A DNA stretch of 15,832 nt from Opitutales bacterium (GTDB lineage: Bacteria; Verrucomicrobiota; Verrucomicrobiia; Opitutales; T3Sed10-336): assembly GCA_007132315.1 (NCBI GenBank), contig SLOW01000250.1, forward strand, positions 1 to 15,832, written 5' to 3'. This document shows positions 13,362 through 15,832 of this stretch, piece after piece (position 1 is the first letter of the stretch; each line of letters starts with the position of its first letter). The notes below the pieces were generated by a model. That model was not told the origin of the DNA. It was given only the letters and a program-made list of their open reading frames with translations, and did not search any database. The position numbers and the translations under genes were made by a program.

Positions 13362-14318
13362 TCAATCGGCGAATCGATCGGTCACCAGCACCACGGCCTC
13401 GCCGTTGGCGCCGAAGGCGAACTCGCCGCTTGCCGGCAGCAGCGCGTTGTCGCCGCGGCGGAAAACGGAATCTTCGCCGCGGAGCCGAACGTCTCCCTCC
13501 ACCACGTGCAGAAGCGACGGACCCGCGCCCGGCCCGATCCGCAGGTCCGGGCAACCGGCCCCGAAGCGCACCTTGCGGAGCCGAAACTCGGCGCATTCCG
13601 CGAGCACGGCGTCCTCCCGGGAGGCGCGGAGCGGCTCGGGGGACACGTCCTCGAAATCGATGCAGGCCAGGGACTCCTTGATGTGAAGCTGCCGTTTTTC
13701 GCCGTCGAGCCCGACCCGTCCCCAATCGTAAACCCGGTAGGTTGTGTCCGAATTCTGCTGGACCTCCAGAATCAGGTTGCCGCCGTCGATCGCGTGTATC
13801 CGGCCGCTGGGAACAAACAGGGAGTCGCCGCGCCCGACCTCGAACCGGTGGACGCAGGATTCCAGCGTCTCCTCCTTCAACGCCCGCTCGAACGCCTCCC
13901 GGGTCACCCCGGGGCGAAGCCCGGCCAGCAGACCGGAACCGGGTTCGGCGTCGGCGATGTACCAGTTTTCGGTCTTCGGCTCCCCGCCGAGCTCCGGAGC
14001 GACCGGCGGCGGCGGATGCACTTGCAGGCTCAGGCGTTCGCGACAGTCCAGCCATTTGACGAGGATGGGAAACGGGCGCTCCGGCTCGTACCCCGGCCCC
14101 ATGATCGACGCGGAATCGGCGAGGAGGATCTCGCGCAGCGTCATTCCGGAAAATTGGCCTCCGGCCGCCACCGATTGCGCTTCGGGACGGTCCACCACCT
14201 CCCAGCTCTCCCCGATCGGGCGGTCGGGGGGCAGGGATCGGCCCAGCTTGTCCGCCAGGGAGCGCCCGCCCCAAACACGCTCCTGGTACAAAGGCTCAAA
14301 TCGAATGGGTGCTGTCAT
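13362..14318 (-). CDS. manA: Mannose-6-phosphate isomerase, class I
   Basis: 318 residues, the usual length of the short (Bacillus-type) class I enzymes. It interconverts fructose 6-phosphate and mannose 6-phosphate in the cytoplasm, feeding GDP-mannose and surface polysaccharide synthesis. The cupin zinc site is intact: Gln99 and His101 in LSLQVHP, Glu117 in PKTENWY and His175 in SGRIHAI. QQNSDTTYRVYDWGR (187-201) carries the conserved catalytic arginine region. The start is the ATG giving MTAPIRFEPLYQERVWGG, the standard N-terminus. No Shine-Dalgarno is close to it; a T7 run lies just upstream. It is probably monocistronic and divergent from ftsK. Confidence 0.95.
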   Translation of the reverse strand: MTAPIRFEPLYQERVWGGRSLADKLGRSLPPDRPIGESWEVVDRPEAQSVAAGGQFSGMTLREILLADSASIMGPGYEPERPFPILVKWLDCRERLSLQVHPPPPVAPELGGEPKTENWYIADAEPGSGLLAGLRPGVTREAFERALKEETLESCVHRFEVGRGDSLFVPSGRIHAIDGGNLILEVQQNSDTTYRVYDWGRVGLDGEKRQLHIKESLACIDFEDVSPEPLRASREDAVLAECAEFRLRKVRFGAGCPDLRIGPGAGPSLLHVVEGDVRLRGEDSVFRRGDNALLPASGEFAFGANGEAVVLVTDRFAD

Positions 14319-14407
14319 GAAAAAAAGGTTAATTTGCTCCGGAGAGCCGGGTCAAATTACATTCAAGCTTTCAAATCACGGCGAGCATCGGTTAGAGTGA
14401 CGGATTG
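14319..14407. promoter_or_regulatory. Divergent spacer between manA and ftsK with weak promoter-like motifs
   Basis: On the plus strand TTCAAA (14370-14375) and TAGAGT (14393-14398) are separated by 17 bases and match sigma70 boxes at 4 of 6 positions each, but they would start transcription almost at the ftsK ATG. On the minus strand TTGACC (14355-14350) could be a -35 box for manA, without a convincing -10. Confidence 0.2.
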
Positions 14408-15832
14408 ATGGGAAACAGGAAAACAGCGCCGGAGGCGTCCTCATCGCCATCCCCCACGTTCAACCAGCCAACCAAAGCTCGTTGCCGTCCGCTGCTGGGG
14501 AGCGCCTTCCTCGTGCTCGGGATCCTGGTGCTGGTCGCGCTCTACGACTTTCATCCGGACCAGGACGTCATCAACACGACTGATCCCTCGGCCGAGAATC
14601 TGGTTGGGCGATTTGGCGCCAAGACGGCTTTTTTCGCGTTCTACCTCCTCGGCGGCGCGGCCTGGCTCGCACCCGTGCTTTGCCTTTGGTTGTCCCTGAT
14701 GCTGTTCAGCCGCACGTATCGGGTTAAGTACGACAAAATCATCGCCCTGTTTGTCTGCGGATTGACCGGCTCCGGGCTGTTGGCCATGCAGGAAAGCTTC
14801 TTCACCACTGAGGGCGTCCACACGCAGGGACCGGGCGGCCTCGCCGGCACGCTTCTCTACGACCAACTCCTCAAGTACAATATCGGCGTCTTTGGATCGG
14901 CCCTGATTCTCGGCGTCGCTTTTCTGTTCGCGCTCCTGCTGCTGACCACCCGGGATCTGCCGAAATCCACGGACGGATTTCTGCACAGATTCGCCGAGTG
15001 GCGGCGCGGGCGCAAGGAACGGCGGGCGCAACGCCGCGAGGAACGCAAAAAAGCGCGGGAGGAAGCCGCGCGCGCCAAGGCCCGCAACCGACTGAACGCC
15101 GAGTTCGCCGAAACCGAACCCGACCCGAAAAGTTACCCGCCGCCCGCGAGGCGAAAGAAACCGAGCCTGCGCGACGTCCAGTCATCGAGCAGCCGGAACG
15201 GCAAGGCGGGCGGACCGGCGCCGGCGGAACCGAGTCCCGCCCCGGCCGCCGGAGCAAGTCCGGCCCCATCGCGTTCGGCGGAGGACGCCTCCGAGGGCAA
15301 ACCTTTGAAAATCGTCACCGGCGTCGCCACACGCAAGGCGGCGGCGCCGCCTCTGCCCAAGAAGAAGGGCGACTACCGCTTCCCCGAGCTCGAACTGCTC
15401 GATCAGGTGGATGAGGACGAGGAAGCCGAGACGGACGAGGACCACGTGGAGACGGCGGAGAACCTGGTGCGCACGCTGAAAGAGTTCGGCGTCGAGGTCA
15501 CCATGGGCGAAGTCCACACCGGCCCGGTGATCACGCGCTACGAAGTGTTTCCCGCGGCCGGCGTCCGGGTCGAACGGATCGTCAACCTCGACAAGAACAT
15601 CGCCCTCGCCCTCAAAGCGGCCGCAGTCCGGATCATGGCTCCCGTGCCGGGCAAGGGATGTGTGGGTATCGAGGTCCCCAACCGACACGCCAAACCGGTG
15701 CGCATTCGCGAAATCATCGAATCGGAGGACTGGGCGGGCTCGCGCGCGGAAATTCCGATCGCGCTGGGCAAGGACGTCAGCGGCAAGCCGCTGATCGCCG
15801 ACCTCACCAAGATGCCCCACTTGTTGATCGCC
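14408..15832 (+). CDS. ftsK: DNA translocase FtsK, N-terminal part (3' end beyond window)
   Basis: 475 codons are present, in frame to the right edge. ATG 14408 is the first start before a membrane domain of four helices (about 29-47, 71-100, 109-128, 161-181). A strongly basic helix (198-230) and a Pro/Ala-rich linker (to about 320) follow, then the FtsK alpha-domain (about 322-430, with TGPVITRYEVFPAAGVRVER and APVPGKGCVGIEVPN). The sequence stops at MPHLLIA, immediately before where the Walker A loop of the RecA-like motor is expected. FtsK/SpoIIIE proteins pump chromosomal DNA at the division septum and activate dimer resolution. The linker is fairly short for FtsK. The ribosome binding site is weak (AGAGTGA). 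Whether the C-terminal gamma domain is present cannot be seen. Confidence 0.95.
   Translation, partial: MGNRKTAPEASSSPSPTFNQPTKARCRPLLGSAFLVLGILVLVALYDFHPDQDVINTTDPSAENLVGRFGAKTAFFAFYLLGGAAWLAPVLCLWLSLMLFSRTYRVKYDKIIALFVCGLTGSGLLAMQESFFTTEGVHTQGPGGLAGTLLYDQLLKYNIGVFGSALILGVAFLFALLLLTTRDLPKSTDGFLHRFAEWRRGRKERRAQRREERKKAREEAARAKARNRLNAEFAETEPDPKSYPPPARRKKPSLRDVQSSSSRNGKAGGPAPAEPSPAPAAGASPAPSRSAEDASEGKPLKIVTGVATRKAAAPPLPKKKGDYRFPELELLDQVDEDEEAETDEDHVETAENLVRTLKEFGVEVTMGEVHTGPVITRYEVFPAAGVRVERIVNLDKNIALALKAAAVRIMAPVPGKGCVGIEVPNRHAKPVRIREIIESEDWAGSRAEIPIALGKDVSGKPLIADLTKMPHLLIA

Noticed and set aside
13338..14408. 356-codon plus-strand open frame opposite manA
   Set aside because: manA on the minus strand has all zinc-site motifs; the plus frame is a composition shadow.

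Overview
The window is about 60% G+C and densely coded, and looks like the chromosome of a Gram-negative, diderm bacterium. The best guess is the PVC superphylum, probably Verrucomicrobiota (Opitutae-like). The reasons are a 31-residue AURKAIP1/COX24-type ribosomal protein, an FtsK N-terminus of that style, and a pilM-N-O-P-secretin cluster resembling the Akkermansia Amuc_1098-1101 region. This placement is from memory, not from a search.

Layout. Positions 1-11903 are one minus-strand gene series with overlaps or very short gaps, so very likely one operon. In transcription order it holds: a PilM-like protein (11903-10863), a PilN-like protein (10876-10253), a PilO-like protein (10250-9684), a small exported PilP-like protein (9687-9250), a PilQ/GspD-type secretin (9237-6718), an exported acidic protein of unknown function (6705-4735), and a very large exported protein with Ig-like, CARDB-like and seven-bladed beta-propeller regions. 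The last one starts at 4738 and runs off the left edge. Reading divergently is a TraB/GumN family protein (12056-12952, plus). Then come a tiny ribosomal protein gene (13205-13110, minus), class I mannose-6-phosphate isomerase (14318-13362, minus) and, on the plus strand, the first 475 codons of ftsK, cut by the right edge just before its Walker A motif.

How the genes fit together. PilM/N/O/P normally form the inner-membrane alignment platform of a type IV pilus and connect to the outer-membrane secretin. Here that platform is followed by two unusual genes. The 656-residue protein carries three copies of a roughly 80-residue helical module that is also fused to the N-terminus of the adjacent secretin, which suggests they work at the same periplasmic site. 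The giant protein has a seven-repeat propeller with three EF-hand-like D-x-D-x-N loops. That recalls the calcium-binding propeller of the pilus-tip protein PilY1, although the repeats are of the TolB/PD40 type. The pair is the best candidate here for an undescribed extension of a known machine. Pilin, ATPase and platform genes (pilA, pilB, pilT, pilC) are not in the window.

No tRNA, rRNA, CRISPR array, insertion sequence or phage gene was seen. The long plus-strand open frames opposite the operon are G+C-driven shadows. No stretch longer than 300 bases lacks a gene.
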